A stretch of DNA of 51,396 bases from NCBI GenBank assembly GCA_002436205.1, contig DJKT01000007.1, forward strand, positions 1 to 51,396, read 5' to 3'. The position numbers and the translations under genes were made by a program. Below are positions 14,395-22,791 of this stretch, one piece after another; the stretch's first letter is position 1, and every line of letters starts with the position of its first letter. This DNA comes from Candidatus Peribacter sp. UBA6535 (GTDB taxonomy: Bacteria > Patescibacteriota > Gracilibacteria > Peribacterales > Peribacteraceae). The notes under the pieces were generated by a model. That model had not been told where the DNA came from, ran no database searches, and saw nothing but the letters and a program-made list of their open reading frames with translations.

Positions 14395-17103
14395 TTATTT
14401 TCTCTTTCTGCGAATCCACGACCATCCCGCAGCAGCTCCAGCACCAATCACTGCAACTGCCGCAGGTCCTGTATCACCAATCGGAGCTTGTGTCTGCACA
14501 AGTGGTTGAAGATGCGCCAGAGGAAGCTGGTAGGGGAGTTGTTGGTAATTTGGATATTGAGGGAAGCCGAATTTTTGGAAAGCTTGTTGACCCCGCACCT
14601 GAACTGAAGTGGGGAATGAAATATCCTCTGCTGCGACTATAGTCACATCAGCTTCTTCGACTTCGGCGCGACAGAATCTATCACAACCATCGCCCGCAAG
14701 ACGGTTACCATCATCACACATTTCCGCAGAATCAAGCACAGCATCCCCACAACTACTGACATGGCAATTTGGGCGACAATTTGCATCTGGTGAAGTGGAA
14801 TTGAGCTGTCCATCATCACACTCTTCGCCAGCATCCTTCACTCCATCGCCACATGTAAGAGAGACGAAGAGGCAACGCGAACAAACGTAGGGGAGAGATG
14901 AATCGTATGTATAGGACTCGCACTGCTCTCCAAGAAGTGACTGGACGATGCCATCACCACAGATACCAATCTCAAGCAGGCAAGTGGAGTTACATCCATC
15001 CCAGTCACGTCGATTTGCATCGTCGCATTCTTCTGAAGCATCAAGAATGCCATTTCCACATACAGGAGCAGCAGCCACGAGTGGATTTCGAGACTTTCTG
15101 ATCTGAGCAACGATGACGCGTAAGGAGGATCGAGAAGAGTCAGAACTATTATTGCGGATTCCATCGTCGTTATCTCCATCACCATCATCATTTTCGTCCT
15201 CGTCTCCATCATCGTCACTGTCTCTATCACCATCATCATTTTCGTCCTCGTCTCCATCATCTCCGTCATCACTCCTATCACGAGAACTTGAGAGGAAAGA
15301 AAGCGTAAACGATTGTACAAAGGACGAGCTACCAAGTGACAGACGAGAAATACTCTGTCCAGAGGAAAGAGAAACCATGGAAGAGATGCCAATAGAAGTA
15401 CTCGAAGATGATTGACCTGATGAGAGTGTAGAAGATTTTTCTAAGGAAGAAGACGACGAAGAGGAAGACTCTGTATGGGAAGAGAAAGACTGACCGGAGG
15501 ATAATTGAGAAGAATCTGTCGAAGACTCATCATGTGAAGATGATGACGAGGAAGACTGGCCAGAAGAGTTTTGAGAGGAATCTTGAGAAGAATCTGTCGA
15601 AGACTCGTCATGTGAAGATGACGAGGAAGACTGGCCAGAGGAATTTTGAGAAGAGTCTTGAGAGGAATCAGTTGAAGATCCGTCACGAGAAGAAGACTGA
15701 CCAGAAGAGTCCTGAGAAGATGAGGTAGTACTTCGACGTATTCCAGTACTAGAAGAAGTAGAAGCTGCTGAAGAAGATTCAGGATCGGGGTCGGGGTCTG
15801 GGTCGCCACCATCTTCTCCTCCGTCTCCACCATTTTCACCAGAAGTATTTCCGCCTCCAATATCACCTCCTATCGTTGGGTCAGGGTCGCCTCCATTTCC
15901 TCCTCCTGATCCACCTCCAGAAGTACCTCCACCACCACTGCCACAAATTCCCGTGTCATCTGGCTCATCAGGATCTTCAAAGCCCATATTGCAATACAAT
16001 TTGCCTGTATAAATCGTTCCCGCTGCAGGGTTTGCAGGATCAATGTATTCACAACCGTCTACTTCGATTTTACATCCCTTACATGCATCATCTGGCACCC
16101 AGCCAGGGTCATCATTATCAGGGTCACTATCTGTATTAGGGTCTTTGCAATCTCCGCAATGTGTTTCGCGCATTCCACCGCAACCCTCTGTACAAGTAAT
16201 ACACTTTAATACGCCACACTTTTCCCCTAGTCCAACCTCCATATCATCACAATCATGTGTTGCACAGTAATCTTCACAACACGGTATTTTTTCATACCAA
16301 AAACTATCCTCACATCCACATGCTGCATCCTCACATTCTTCTTTTGTATCATACGACACATCATCACCACAAATTTGATGACCATACTCGGTTCGTTCTC
16401 CAAGCTTCTTGCCACCTCCGAAAACCGGATAGGTATATTCCGACTGCAAATTTACACAGCGATTTGTATGCGATGCAGTAGTCTCTGCCCCACAACACCA
16501 TTCATCGGGAACACAGATATTTTGATCAACTGTTTTTACACACTGTTTATAGGTACGGGAAACAGGATCTTGATCACAAAAAACCCCAAGTTCCGGACAG
16601 CTGTACAAATCTGAACACGCAGTTGAGCCGTTTGTATTATTTACAGCTACTTTCTCCGTATACGAAATACACTCGTAGTCTTCACCGCCTATCTCTTTAC
16701 AGGTCATTTCATCACAGATGCATTGTGCCTTTTGTTGGTCTAGGTTTCCCGGAACCTCAAGACCCGTAATACTATTTAGCATATAACCAGAACACGCATC
16801 ACTTGCTGCTCCACAATCTTTCTCAGTATACGGGTCAAGAAGGTCTTCAACGACACAGCTTTTAATCTCCATGCCATTTCCTGGTTCACCAGGCATCTCT
16901 TCAACCTCCATCGTACATGTACACTTTTGGCTACAGGGATCGTAGTCTCCACACTCCCAATCTACTGTGTCATCTACAAGAAGTTTGCCAACAAGGGCAC
17001 CGCGCTGCAGTCCGCCATCTTGTGAAGAAGAGATAATTACGATGAGTAGAGTCATAAGTCCTACAGCAATACCAAGCCAATGCTTATTTTTCAAATTCCC
17101 CAT
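14395..17103 (-). CDS. Large surface protein: Cys-rich, Ser/Asp repeats, DUF4215 repeats, C-terminal anchor
   Basis: About 902 residues from MGNLKNKHWLG. An N-terminal hydrophobic segment (about 9-27) exports it. Next is a long Cys-rich region (about 30-395), a Gly/Asp linker, a Ser-rich tract of repeated SSTDSSQDSSQNSSGQ-type units (about 455-630), and an Asp/Glu tract (DDGDEDENDDGD-type). Four DUF4215/myxococcal Cys-rich repeats follow (CGNGILDASEECDDAN, CGDGIVQ..., CGDGVKDAGEECDDGQ, CGDAVLDSAEMCDDGN). It ends GDTGP, a hydrophobic helix and RRKRK, resembling a sorting or anchoring tail. A GTG 27 nt upstream is an alternative start. Role likely attachment or envelope; unproven. Confidence 0.88.
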   Translation of the reverse strand: MGNLKNKHWLGIAVGLMTLLIVIISSSQDGGLQRGALVGKLLVDDTVDWECGDYDPCSQKCTCTMEVEEMPGEPGNGMEIKSCVVEDLLDPYTEKDCGAASDACSGYMLNSITGLEVPGNLDQQKAQCICDEMTCKEIGGEDYECISYTEKVAVNNTNGSTACSDLYSCPELGVFCDQDPVSRTYKQCVKTVDQNICVPDEWCCGAETTASHTNRCVNLQSEYTYPVFGGGKKLGERTEYGHQICGDDVSYDTKEECEDAACGCEDSFWYEKIPCCEDYCATHDCDDMEVGLGEKCGVLKCITCTEGCGGMRETHCGDCKDPNTDSDPDNDDPGWVPDDACKGCKIEVDGCEYIDPANPAAGTIYTGKLYCNMGFEDPDEPDDTGICGSGGGGTSGGGSGGGNGGDPDPTIGGDIGGGNTSGENGGDGGEDGGDPDPDPDPESSSAASTSSSTGIRRSTTSSSQDSSGQSSSRDGSSTDSSQDSSQNSSGQSSSSSSHDESSTDSSQDSSQNSSGQSSSSSSSHDESSTDSSQLSSGQSFSSHTESSSSSSSSLEKSSTLSSGQSSSSTSIGISSMVSLSSGQSISRLSLGSSSFVQSFTLSFLSSSRDRSDDGDDGDEDENDDGDRDSDDDGDEDENDDGDGDNDDGIRNNSSDSSRSSLRVIVAQIRKSRNPLVAAAPVCGNGILDASEECDDANRRDWDGCNSTCLLEIGICGDGIVQSLLGEQCESYTYDSSLPYVCSRCLFVSLTCGDGVKDAGEECDDGQLNSTSPDANCRPNCHVSSCGDAVLDSAEMCDDGNRLAGDGCDRFCRAEVEEADVTIVAAEDISFPTSVQVRGQQAFQKFGFPQYPNYQQLPYQLPLAHLQPLVQTQAPIGDTGPAAVAVIGAGAAAGWSWIRRKRK
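15130..15780. repeat. Internal coding repeats (Ser-rich and Asp-rich) of the surface protein
   Basis: Direct repeats at DNA level: 15177-15290 holds near-identical copies of a tract read CCATCATCATTTTCGTCCTC encoding Asp/Glu runs, and 15440-15720 holds several copies of a GAAGACT-rich block encoding Ser/Gln/Asp units. Such tracts commonly vary in copy number by slippage or recombination. Confidence 0.75.
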
Positions 17104-17157
17104 TGTTACAGAAGGGTAACAAATAAGCACAAAAACTTAAAACACTAGCCATTGACA

Positions 17158-17982
17158 CTACAGCTTTCTACAGCGTCCGATGTTTTCCTCGAAATCTTGA
17201 ATATCGCAGAAGTATCCGTCACTACAAAGAATTCCTGCAGCTCCACCACATGGTGTACTGAGAGATCCCGTTCCAAACGTAGGGTCAGGACCTTGGGTAC
17301 TCGCTGCTTTAAGTTCTACAGATTTAAGTACTTCAATAAAATCTTCTCGCAGTCGATCTGCATTTGCACGTGTCCCTGGACTAAACCGCAAGTGCAAAAT
17401 TTTACCAGACCGCTTTACTGCAACTATTTGTACCCCAGAAAGATCATCTTGGAGCCTTATGGCACGTGTCGCGTCTACCACAATAGGAACACCTCCATCT
17501 GGGAGAACCTCTCCTGCCTCCTGCCATACAACGAGCAATGCATCATCGCCATCTTCTTCTAATCTAAACTGATATTTCCCCTCGCGTTTTACAAGTTTCC
17601 ACTGCACAGGAGTGGAGAGGGTGACACCAATAGCAGAGAAAATATGTTCTTCGGAAGTTTCTTCTACGTCGACAATGGACTCTGCAACAAGAACAGGAAG
17701 ATCATCCGGATCTGTGTTGTGTTCAAAGACTCCGCGCAATGTGACACGCTTCGTTTGATACTCACGTAAATTAATGAGTGAACTCTCTGTGTAGTACACA
17801 TCCACTCCATCTTGCTCAATTATATGTGAGCCTCTCCGTACAGCAGAAAGCTCTGCCTGTTTTAAGATACCAGTTACCGTTTGTTCGCCCTCAGGTAGAG
17901 GAGGCAGTACTCCGCCTCCACAAGAAGTAAGTACTACTCCAAGCACAGAAAGACAGGCAATAACAACTCTTGGATTTTGCAT
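17158..17982 (-). CDS. Predicted lipoprotein with Cys-rich C-terminus
   Basis: 274 residues with a lipobox VVLTSC; the lipidated Cys is residue 21, followed by GGG. The body has two beta-rich segments: an N-terminal one (TVTGILKQAEL...) of OB-like appearance, and a second from about 115 (AIGVTLSTPVQWKLVKREG) that resembles PsbP/DcrB-like lipoprotein domains. The end carries five to six Cys (CGGAAGILCSDGYFCDI...), recalling the Cys-rich modules of the adjacent surface protein. The two genes share a strand and are 54 nt apart, so a joint surface role is plausible. No function assigned. Confidence 0.8.
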   Translation of the reverse strand: MQNPRVVIACLSVLGVVLTSCGGGVLPPLPEGEQTVTGILKQAELSAVRRGSHIIEQDGVDVYYTESSLINLREYQTKRVTLRGVFEHNTDPDDLPVLVAESIVDVEETSEEHIFSAIGVTLSTPVQWKLVKREGKYQFRLEEDGDDALLVVWQEAGEVLPDGGVPIVVDATRAIRLQDDLSGVQIVAVKRSGKILHLRFSPGTRANADRLREDFIEVLKSVELKAASTQGPDPTFGTGSLSTPCGGAAGILCSDGYFCDIQDFEENIGRCRKL

Positions 17983-17990
17983 AATGACTA

Positions 17991-19088
17991 TTATTTTTTG
18001 CTCTCTTGATCGAATGCGTACACAGCACGACCAACACGCTTGAAGTACGGCATTTTCTGAAGATTAAGACTAATCGTACCCACCTTTACGGTGCGCTGCT
18101 TCGCAACTTCTACAATGATTTCTTTTTTGCTGAGCGGTCCTTTATCGATGAGGATCTTCTCAATAACATCTGAAACAGTTCCAGGCTCGTAACCCCACTC
18201 TTTCAGTGCATAGAGTCCTCGGCCCACTAGTACAAACTGTGGATAGCGAATGAGCTCGTTGTGCACTGCCTGAACAGTAACGTTCTTATGATCGAATGCT
18301 GCGTCTTTGATACGGTTGGCAATCTCCATAAAGTGCAAAGGTTCTCCAGTCTTTCGCAAGATGATCTCTACCTTATCGCGAATACTACGTGGACGGACAA
18401 AGCGCCACTCTGTAAGTCCCCATCCTTCGGAAATCTCACGGAGACGTTCATCAATTTCTAGGCAGCTCGCAATAAGCTCTCTACTTGGTACACGACCATC
18501 GAAGAGATTGAGTGCTTGGATAGCAGAAACAATTTCGTCAGTCTGCATACAGCTCTTTCTCTTCTTTAATATCTTTACAATGCTATTTACTATAAGAGAA
18601 ACATCATCCATGGAGAGGCTCTCAATTCTCCAGAAGGAGATAAAGCTCTGAGCGCGACTACCGGAGATCATATCTGGATCAATAGAAAAGCTCAGACGGA
18701 GCACTGCTCCATCAACGTCTTTTGATCCGGCAATTCTCTTGAGACACTCTGTAATCAATTTATCTTCCCTCAGTAGACCGCCGTTATTGCGCAGCACTTC
18801 TTTTGCGAGGCCATTAACCTCATCAAGACGCGTCGTGCGAACAGTCCTCTTCAGCTTCGAAAGAGCGATGCTCTCGATCTGACGAATACGCTCACGTGTC
18901 ACATTAAAGTGCTTACCAATCTTCTCCAATGTCTGCTTCTGCTCACCATTTAATGCAAATCTCTTCTGGATAACCATGGACTCTTTATCAGTGAGAACCA
19001 TAAACAAACTGTCGAGCAGTTCCTGGAGATCCACTTGAATTTGTGAACCAGAAGTTTTTTGAGCGGTGGCAGTTGCTTGATCAGACAT
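17991..19088 (-). CDS. Sigma-region-4-like regulator with C-terminal winged-helix (HARE-HTH) domains
   Basis: 365 residues. Residues 30-85 form a sigma-70 region 4 helix-turn-helix (MVIQKRFALNGEQKQTLEKIGKHF, continuing NVTRERIRQIESIALSKLKR), which contacts -35 elements in true sigma factors. No region 2 is visible, so it is not a complete sigma. The C-terminal 160 residues hold two winged-helix units ending in FVLVGRGLYALKEWGY and FKRVGRAVYAF, typical of HARE-HTH/RpoE-delta-like domains. Likely a transcription regulator acting at RNA polymerase. It has a strong TTGACA-TAAAAT promoter and a leader of about 140 nt. Confidence 0.8.
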   Translation of the reverse strand: MSDQATATAQKTSGSQIQVDLQELLDSLFMVLTDKESMVIQKRFALNGEQKQTLEKIGKHFNVTRERIRQIESIALSKLKRTVRTTRLDEVNGLAKEVLRNNGGLLREDKLITECLKRIAGSKDVDGAVLRLSFSIDPDMISGSRAQSFISFWRIESLSMDDVSLIVNSIVKILKKRKSCMQTDEIVSAIQALNLFDGRVPSRELIASCLEIDERLREISEGWGLTEWRFVRPRSIRDKVEIILRKTGEPLHFMEIANRIKDAAFDHKNVTVQAVHNELIRYPQFVLVGRGLYALKEWGYEPGTVSDVIEKILIDKGPLSKKEIIVEVAKQRTVKVGTISLNLQKMPYFKRVGRAVYAFDQESKK

Positions 19089-19237
19089 GAATTTCTTAGG
19101 GGAGTGACAACCCTCGTTTTACCATAATGTTGACAAGATTGAAAGATTTCACACAAGCTTAGGTAGACGGATATAAAGTCTTATTGTCAACTGACATTTA
19201 GTAAACGAAGTTGTCCAAGGAACGCGTAAAGGGATTG

Positions 19238-19265
19238 ATTTTAAAGCATTTTCGCCGAATGTCAA
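19238..19265 (-). promoter_or_regulatory. Near-consensus promoter upstream of the sigma4-like gene
   Basis: Minus-strand TTGACA (19265-19260), 16-bp spacer, TAAAAT (19243-19238). The distance to the ATG at 19088 implies a 5' leader of about 140 nt, unlike most genes here. Additional TTGACA-type hexamers occur in both orientations in the leader region. Confidence 0.6.
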
Positions 19266-19277
19266 CAATCAATATAT

Positions 19278-19643
19278 CTATTTTCTTTTAAGCCGTAGGG
19301 CAAGAATTTCGCATGCAGAAGCGGCGTCTTTGTCCATTTCACCCGACTTTGGTGTTGTATAGCGCTCATCCATCAATGAGACCATAATTCCAGCATTTGA
19401 AAGGTTTTCCTGAAATCGTGTGACAATTTTCGTCTGAGATCCCTCTTTTCCAGAGAGTAGAAGTGGGTATCCCAATACCACTTCATCAATCTGTTTTTGC
19501 TCTATGAGTTCCAATATCGCGTTAAATAACTCATCCTCAGATGTATGGTGAATGGTTTCTAATGAGAAAAGAATATCATCATTGGAATCTGCAAAAGCAA
19601 CTCCTGTGCGGCGCATGCCTATGTCGAGGCCTAAATACTTCAT
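19278..19643 (-). CDS. ruvX: Holliday junction resolvase-like RuvX/YqgF
   Basis: 121 residues from MKYLGLDIGMRRTGVAFAD. RNase H-like fold: first-strand Asp (LGLDIG), VVLGYPLLLSGKEGSQT, MDERYTT and a C-terminal Asp (DKDAASACEIL). The family acts in pre-16S rRNA 5'-end maturation and was annotated earlier as a resolvase. The upstream frame can be extended through the tandem repeat region to 19754, but those residues are repeat-encoded and hydrophobic, so the ATG at 19643 is preferred. Confidence 0.9.
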   Translation of the reverse strand: MKYLGLDIGMRRTGVAFADSNDDILFSLETIHHTSEDELFNAILELIEQKQIDEVVLGYPLLLSGKEGSQTKIVTRFQENLSNAGIMVSLMDERYTTPKSGEMDKDAASACEILALRLKRK

Positions 19644-19652
19644 AGAGTAAGG

Positions 19653-19828
19653 GTACAAGATGCAAGCTCCAAGAGACAAATAAAGTACAAGATGCAAGCT
19701 CCAAGAGACAAGTAAAGTACAAGATGCAAGCACCAAGATGCAAAGAAGGTACAAATATCAAATTACAACAAAATGTTGGATCTTGTGATTTGATCCTTAT
19801 TTGTTACTTGTTTTTTGTACCTTGGATT
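19653..19828. repeat. Period-7 repeat cluster with three 32-bp tandem units
   Basis: Three units starting at 19653, 19685 and 19717 each begin GTACAAGATGCAAGC; units one and two differ at one base. Each is four 7-mers of type NNCAAGN plus 4 nt. From about 19785 the opposite orientation appears as TTATTTG, TTACTTG, TTTTTTG, TACCTTG, so the two halves can pair. It fills the gap between ruvX and rpsT. Confidence 0.85.
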
Positions 19829-20089
19829 TTACTTTGCTGCGCAAAGTTTCGCCATACGTGCCTTCTTTCTCGCTGCATTATTCTTATGCAGAATGTTGAT
19901 TTTCTCTGCCATATCGATTGCTTTGTAGGTTTCCGGAAGAAGCGCGACTGCTTCGTCTCTCTTGCCAGCTTTTGCTGCATCCTCCATCTTCTTCATCATC
20001 GTTTTCATCAAAGATTTTACAGGCTTACGTCGATCCTGGCGGACCGTGTTCTGTCTTGCACGTTTGATGGCGGACTTAATAAGTGGCAT
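19829..20089 (-). CDS. rpsT: 30S ribosomal protein S20
   Basis: 86 residues, the usual S20 length, nearly all helical and basic: MPLIKSAIKRARQNTVRQDR, VKSLMKTMMKKMEDA, and a C-terminal helix with NILHKNNAARKKARMAKL. Binds 16S rRNA early in 30S assembly. Its 3' end abuts a heptameric repeat tract. No ribosome-binding site is obvious before the ATG. Confidence 0.95.
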   Translation of the reverse strand: MPLIKSAIKRARQNTVRQDRRKPVKSLMKTMMKKMEDAAKAGKRDEAVALLPETYKAIDMAEKINILHKNNAARKKARMAKLCAAK

Positions 20090-20180
20090 AAGCGTCGAAA
20101 GCTTAGAGAAAGGCGTATATCAGGTCAAATAAATACTAGAAAGGATTATGCGCAAAGGATTTGATGATTCTATCGTCCCA

Positions 20181-20208
20181 TTGACTCAGAGCGAAAATTA
20201 AGTAGAAT
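20181..20208 (+). promoter_or_regulatory. glmS promoter
   Basis: TTGACT (20181-20186), 16-bp spacer, TAGAAT (20203-20208). The predicted transcript starts about 14 nt before the glmS ATG, leaving no room for a glmS ribozyme. Confidence 0.6.
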
Positions 20209-20228
20209 ATTCACATTCTCAAGCCAAT

Positions 20229-22001
20229 ATGTGTGGAATCTTTGGATATGTCGGCGCCAAGAATAACGCTGGTCAACTAGTGGTAAAGGGACTCAAGAAT
20301 CTGGAGTACCGTGGGTACGACAGTTGGGGTGTTGCTTGCAAAGTTGGTGAGACTGCGGTTGTAGAAAAAGACATCGGAAAAATTAGTAGTGTGGATGAGT
20401 CCCAGTTCTCCGAGGAGTGCGGCATGGCTATTGCACATACACGGTGGGCAACACACGGTGGCGTGACACCTGCTAATGCGCATCCACATCTCAATGCGTC
20501 AGGAACAATCGCAGTTGTACACAATGGTATTATCGAAAACTATCAGACCCTCAGAGACGACCTTAAGACAAAAGGGTATGCGTTTAAGAGTGAGACAGAT
20601 ACTGAGGTAATTCCGTATATGATTGAGGAAGAGATGAAAGCCACTGATGACTTTGCCTCAGCGGTACGCAATGCCTGCAGTAAGTTTGATGGGCGCTACG
20701 GTATTCTTGCATTCCATACAGAAAGTAACACTCTTGTTGCAACGCGAACGGGATCTCCACTGATCGTAGGAGTTGGAGAAGAGGGATATTTTATTGCTTC
20801 TGATATTCCTGCATTTATGGAGCACACCAAAGTCGTACAGTACTTGGATGACGGAGAAATGCTCGTAACCGATGGAAAATCTATTCTGTTTACAGATCTC
20901 GAAACCGGGCAGGAGCACCCCAAGCGAGAAATCGAAATTACGTGGAGTGTCGAGCAGGCACAAAAAGGAGAGTATGCGCACTTCATGCTAAAGGAAATTA
21001 TGGAGCAGAAAGATTCCATCGCACGAGCGGTCAATCAGGATGAACAGCAGATCCAAGTGATCGCTGATGCCATCAAGAATGCCAGGGGAACATTTATTAT
21101 CGGCTGTGGAACAGCACACAAAGCATGTATGGCTGCAGAGTATTTCTTCTCTGTGGTAGCCGAAAAGCATATCAATGTGACCTCAGCAGGAGAATTTAAA
21201 GTGCACCACCACTTTTTAAAGCCCGAGAGTCTTCTCATCGTGGTGTCACAAAGTGGAGAGACTGCAGACTCACTGGAAGCAATGAAGATTGCAAGAGGCA
21301 AGGGGGCAAAAGTACTGGCAATTACAAATGCCGAGGGGTCTACAATCGATAGAGAGGCAGACTACACTCTACTGATTAATGCGGGGCCAGAAAGGGCAGT
21401 AGCCTCAACAAAAGCACTGACAGGACAGATGGCTGTCCTCATGCTTATAGCCCACACGATGGTAGACAAGCTTCACGAAGGAAAGACTCTTCTTCTCGAA
21501 ACCGTTTCAATGATTAATGACATGTTAAACCCTCGATACGTCGAACACATCGAATCACTCGCGGAAGAAATCCAAAATACAGAAGACCTCTACATTATAG
21601 GAAAGAGCTGGAACTATCCGATGGCATTGGAGAGTGCTATCAAAATTCAAGAAGTCTCCTATATACACGCAGAAGGATTCGCAGCAAGTGAACTCAAGCA
21701 CGGCCCACTTGCCCTTATAGAGGAGAGGACTCCTTGTATAGCACTACTAGGAAATGATGAAGTAACACCAGATATCATCAGCAATACCATTGAACTAAAG
21801 GCTCGAGGAGCAAGAACCATTGGAATAGCCCCAGAAAACAACGAAGCCTTTGATGAATGGATAAAGGTACCAGACGCAGGTGCTGCACAAGCCATCGTGA
21901 ATATCATCCCGATTCAAGTCTTTGCATACTTCCTCGCAGTAAAAAGGGGGATGGACCCGGATATGCCAAGGAATTTAGCGAAGAGTGTTACTGTAAAGTA
22001 G
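20229..22001 (+). CDS. glmS: Glutamine-fructose-6-phosphate aminotransferase
   Basis: Makes glucosamine 6-phosphate, the entry to UDP-GlcNAc and peptidoglycan. The N-terminal nucleophile Cys2 starts CGIFGYVGAKN; the glutaminase domain (to about 235) has AIAHTRWATHG. Two SIS isomerase domains follow with GCGTAHKA, SQSGETADSLEA and a normal C-terminus NLAKSVTVK. 590 residues, complete. It feeds the same pathway as mraY and the PBP in this window. The short leader rules out ribozyme control as in Firmicutes. Confidence 0.97.
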   Translation: MCGIFGYVGAKNNAGQLVVKGLKNLEYRGYDSWGVACKVGETAVVEKDIGKISSVDESQFSEECGMAIAHTRWATHGGVTPANAHPHLNASGTIAVVHNGIIENYQTLRDDLKTKGYAFKSETDTEVIPYMIEEEMKATDDFASAVRNACSKFDGRYGILAFHTESNTLVATRTGSPLIVGVGEEGYFIASDIPAFMEHTKVVQYLDDGEMLVTDGKSILFTDLETGQEHPKREIEITWSVEQAQKGEYAHFMLKEIMEQKDSIARAVNQDEQQIQVIADAIKNARGTFIIGCGTAHKACMAAEYFFSVVAEKHINVTSAGEFKVHHHFLKPESLLIVVSQSGETADSLEAMKIARGKGAKVLAITNAEGSTIDREADYTLLINAGPERAVASTKALTGQMAVLMLIAHTMVDKLHEGKTLLLETVSMINDMLNPRYVEHIESLAEEIQNTEDLYIIGKSWNYPMALESAIKIQEVSYIHAEGFAASELKHGPLALIEERTPCIALLGNDEVTPDIISNTIELKARGARTIGIAPENNEAFDEWIKVPDAGAAQAIVNIIPIQVFAYFLAVKRGMDPDMPRNLAKSVTVK

Positions 22002-22017
22002 ATAAGAGTTTCGGCTT

Positions 22018-22791
22018 GTGTTTGCGATAAAGAGGGGTAGAGTTCTAATAATGGATACGCGCGACAACTTTATAGATCCTCATATTATCACCCAGAAGAA
22101 AATTGGAGAATACGGGGGTGTTCTTTCTGATGAAGAGAAAAATAAATTACTTGATAATATTCGATCAAAGGGATGCGACCATCACACAGCAGAAGTTCTA
22201 ACTGTGTCCTACTTACAAATGATGTTTAGAGAAGCACGGCGTAGACACTCCCAAGATGCAGATGTAGAGGATGCATATCAAAACTACATAGTAAAATTGT
22301 TGCAAAATGTAGGAAATTTCGACCCTGATCGATCAGGCTTCGGGAACTTTGTACATTTACAAATACGCAGCATAGAATACGCTACTAGAAGTAAAGCAAT
22401 GCGTAGGGTTGGTAAATTTGAACGGGTAGATGAAGATGTAGAGGAATTGGGTTTTAGTCCAGAAGAAGCAGAAAGGAGATGCATTCTTATTGAAGATGTA
22501 GCCGCCCTCCGTAAAGCTATGACCATGTTAAAACAATTTAATGCTGGATATCATTCTGTACTTGTCCGGTATTTTGGATTGGGCTCAGAAAGACCACCAA
22601 TGAATCTTCCAGAAATAGCCGAAGAGGATGGCATAACAAAAAGTGCAATCAGTAGCAAATACCGAAAAGGAGTGAGTTATATAAGAGAGATAATGACCTC
22701 AAATACTAAGGTTCAAAACAATGATGACCACTCTACCCCTCCGAAGGAGGTATCCCGTAGTAATCAAACAGGAATGTCGCAATCTGTTTAA
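22018..22791 (+). CDS. Sigma-70 family RNA polymerase sigma factor
   Basis: About 246-257 residues. Region 2 is recognisable (DVEDAYQNYIVKLLQNVGNF, then GNFVHLQIRSIEYATRSKAM) and region 4 is a helix-turn-helix (LPEIAEEDGITKSAISSKYRKG). There is no region 1 or long region 3, so it is an alternative sigma; target genes unknown. GTG at 22018 and ATG at 22051 (MDTRDNF) are both possible; the latter gives a more typical N-terminus. The last 59 nt overlap the convergent PBP gene, so the polar C-terminal tail is encoded opposite the PBP end. Confidence 0.8.
   Translation: MFAIKRGRVLIMDTRDNFIDPHIITQKKIGEYGGVLSDEEKNKLLDNIRSKGCDHHTAEVLTVSYLQMMFREARRRHSQDADVEDAYQNYIVKLLQNVGNFDPDRSGFGNFVHLQIRSIEYATRSKAMRRVGKFERVDEDVEELGFSPEEAERRCILIEDVAALRKAMTMLKQFNAGYHSVLVRYFGLGSERPPMNLPEIAEEDGITKSAISSKYRKGVSYIREIMTSNTKVQNNDDHSTPPKEVSRSNQTGMSQSV

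Noticed and set aside
19653..19748. CRISPR-like array of 32-bp units
   Set aside because: The units are directly adjacent with no variable spacers, and they resolve into 7-bp sub-repeats; no cas genes nearby.
20209..20228. glmS ribozyme before glmS
   Set aside because: The predicted leader is about 14 nt, far too short for the ribozyme core.
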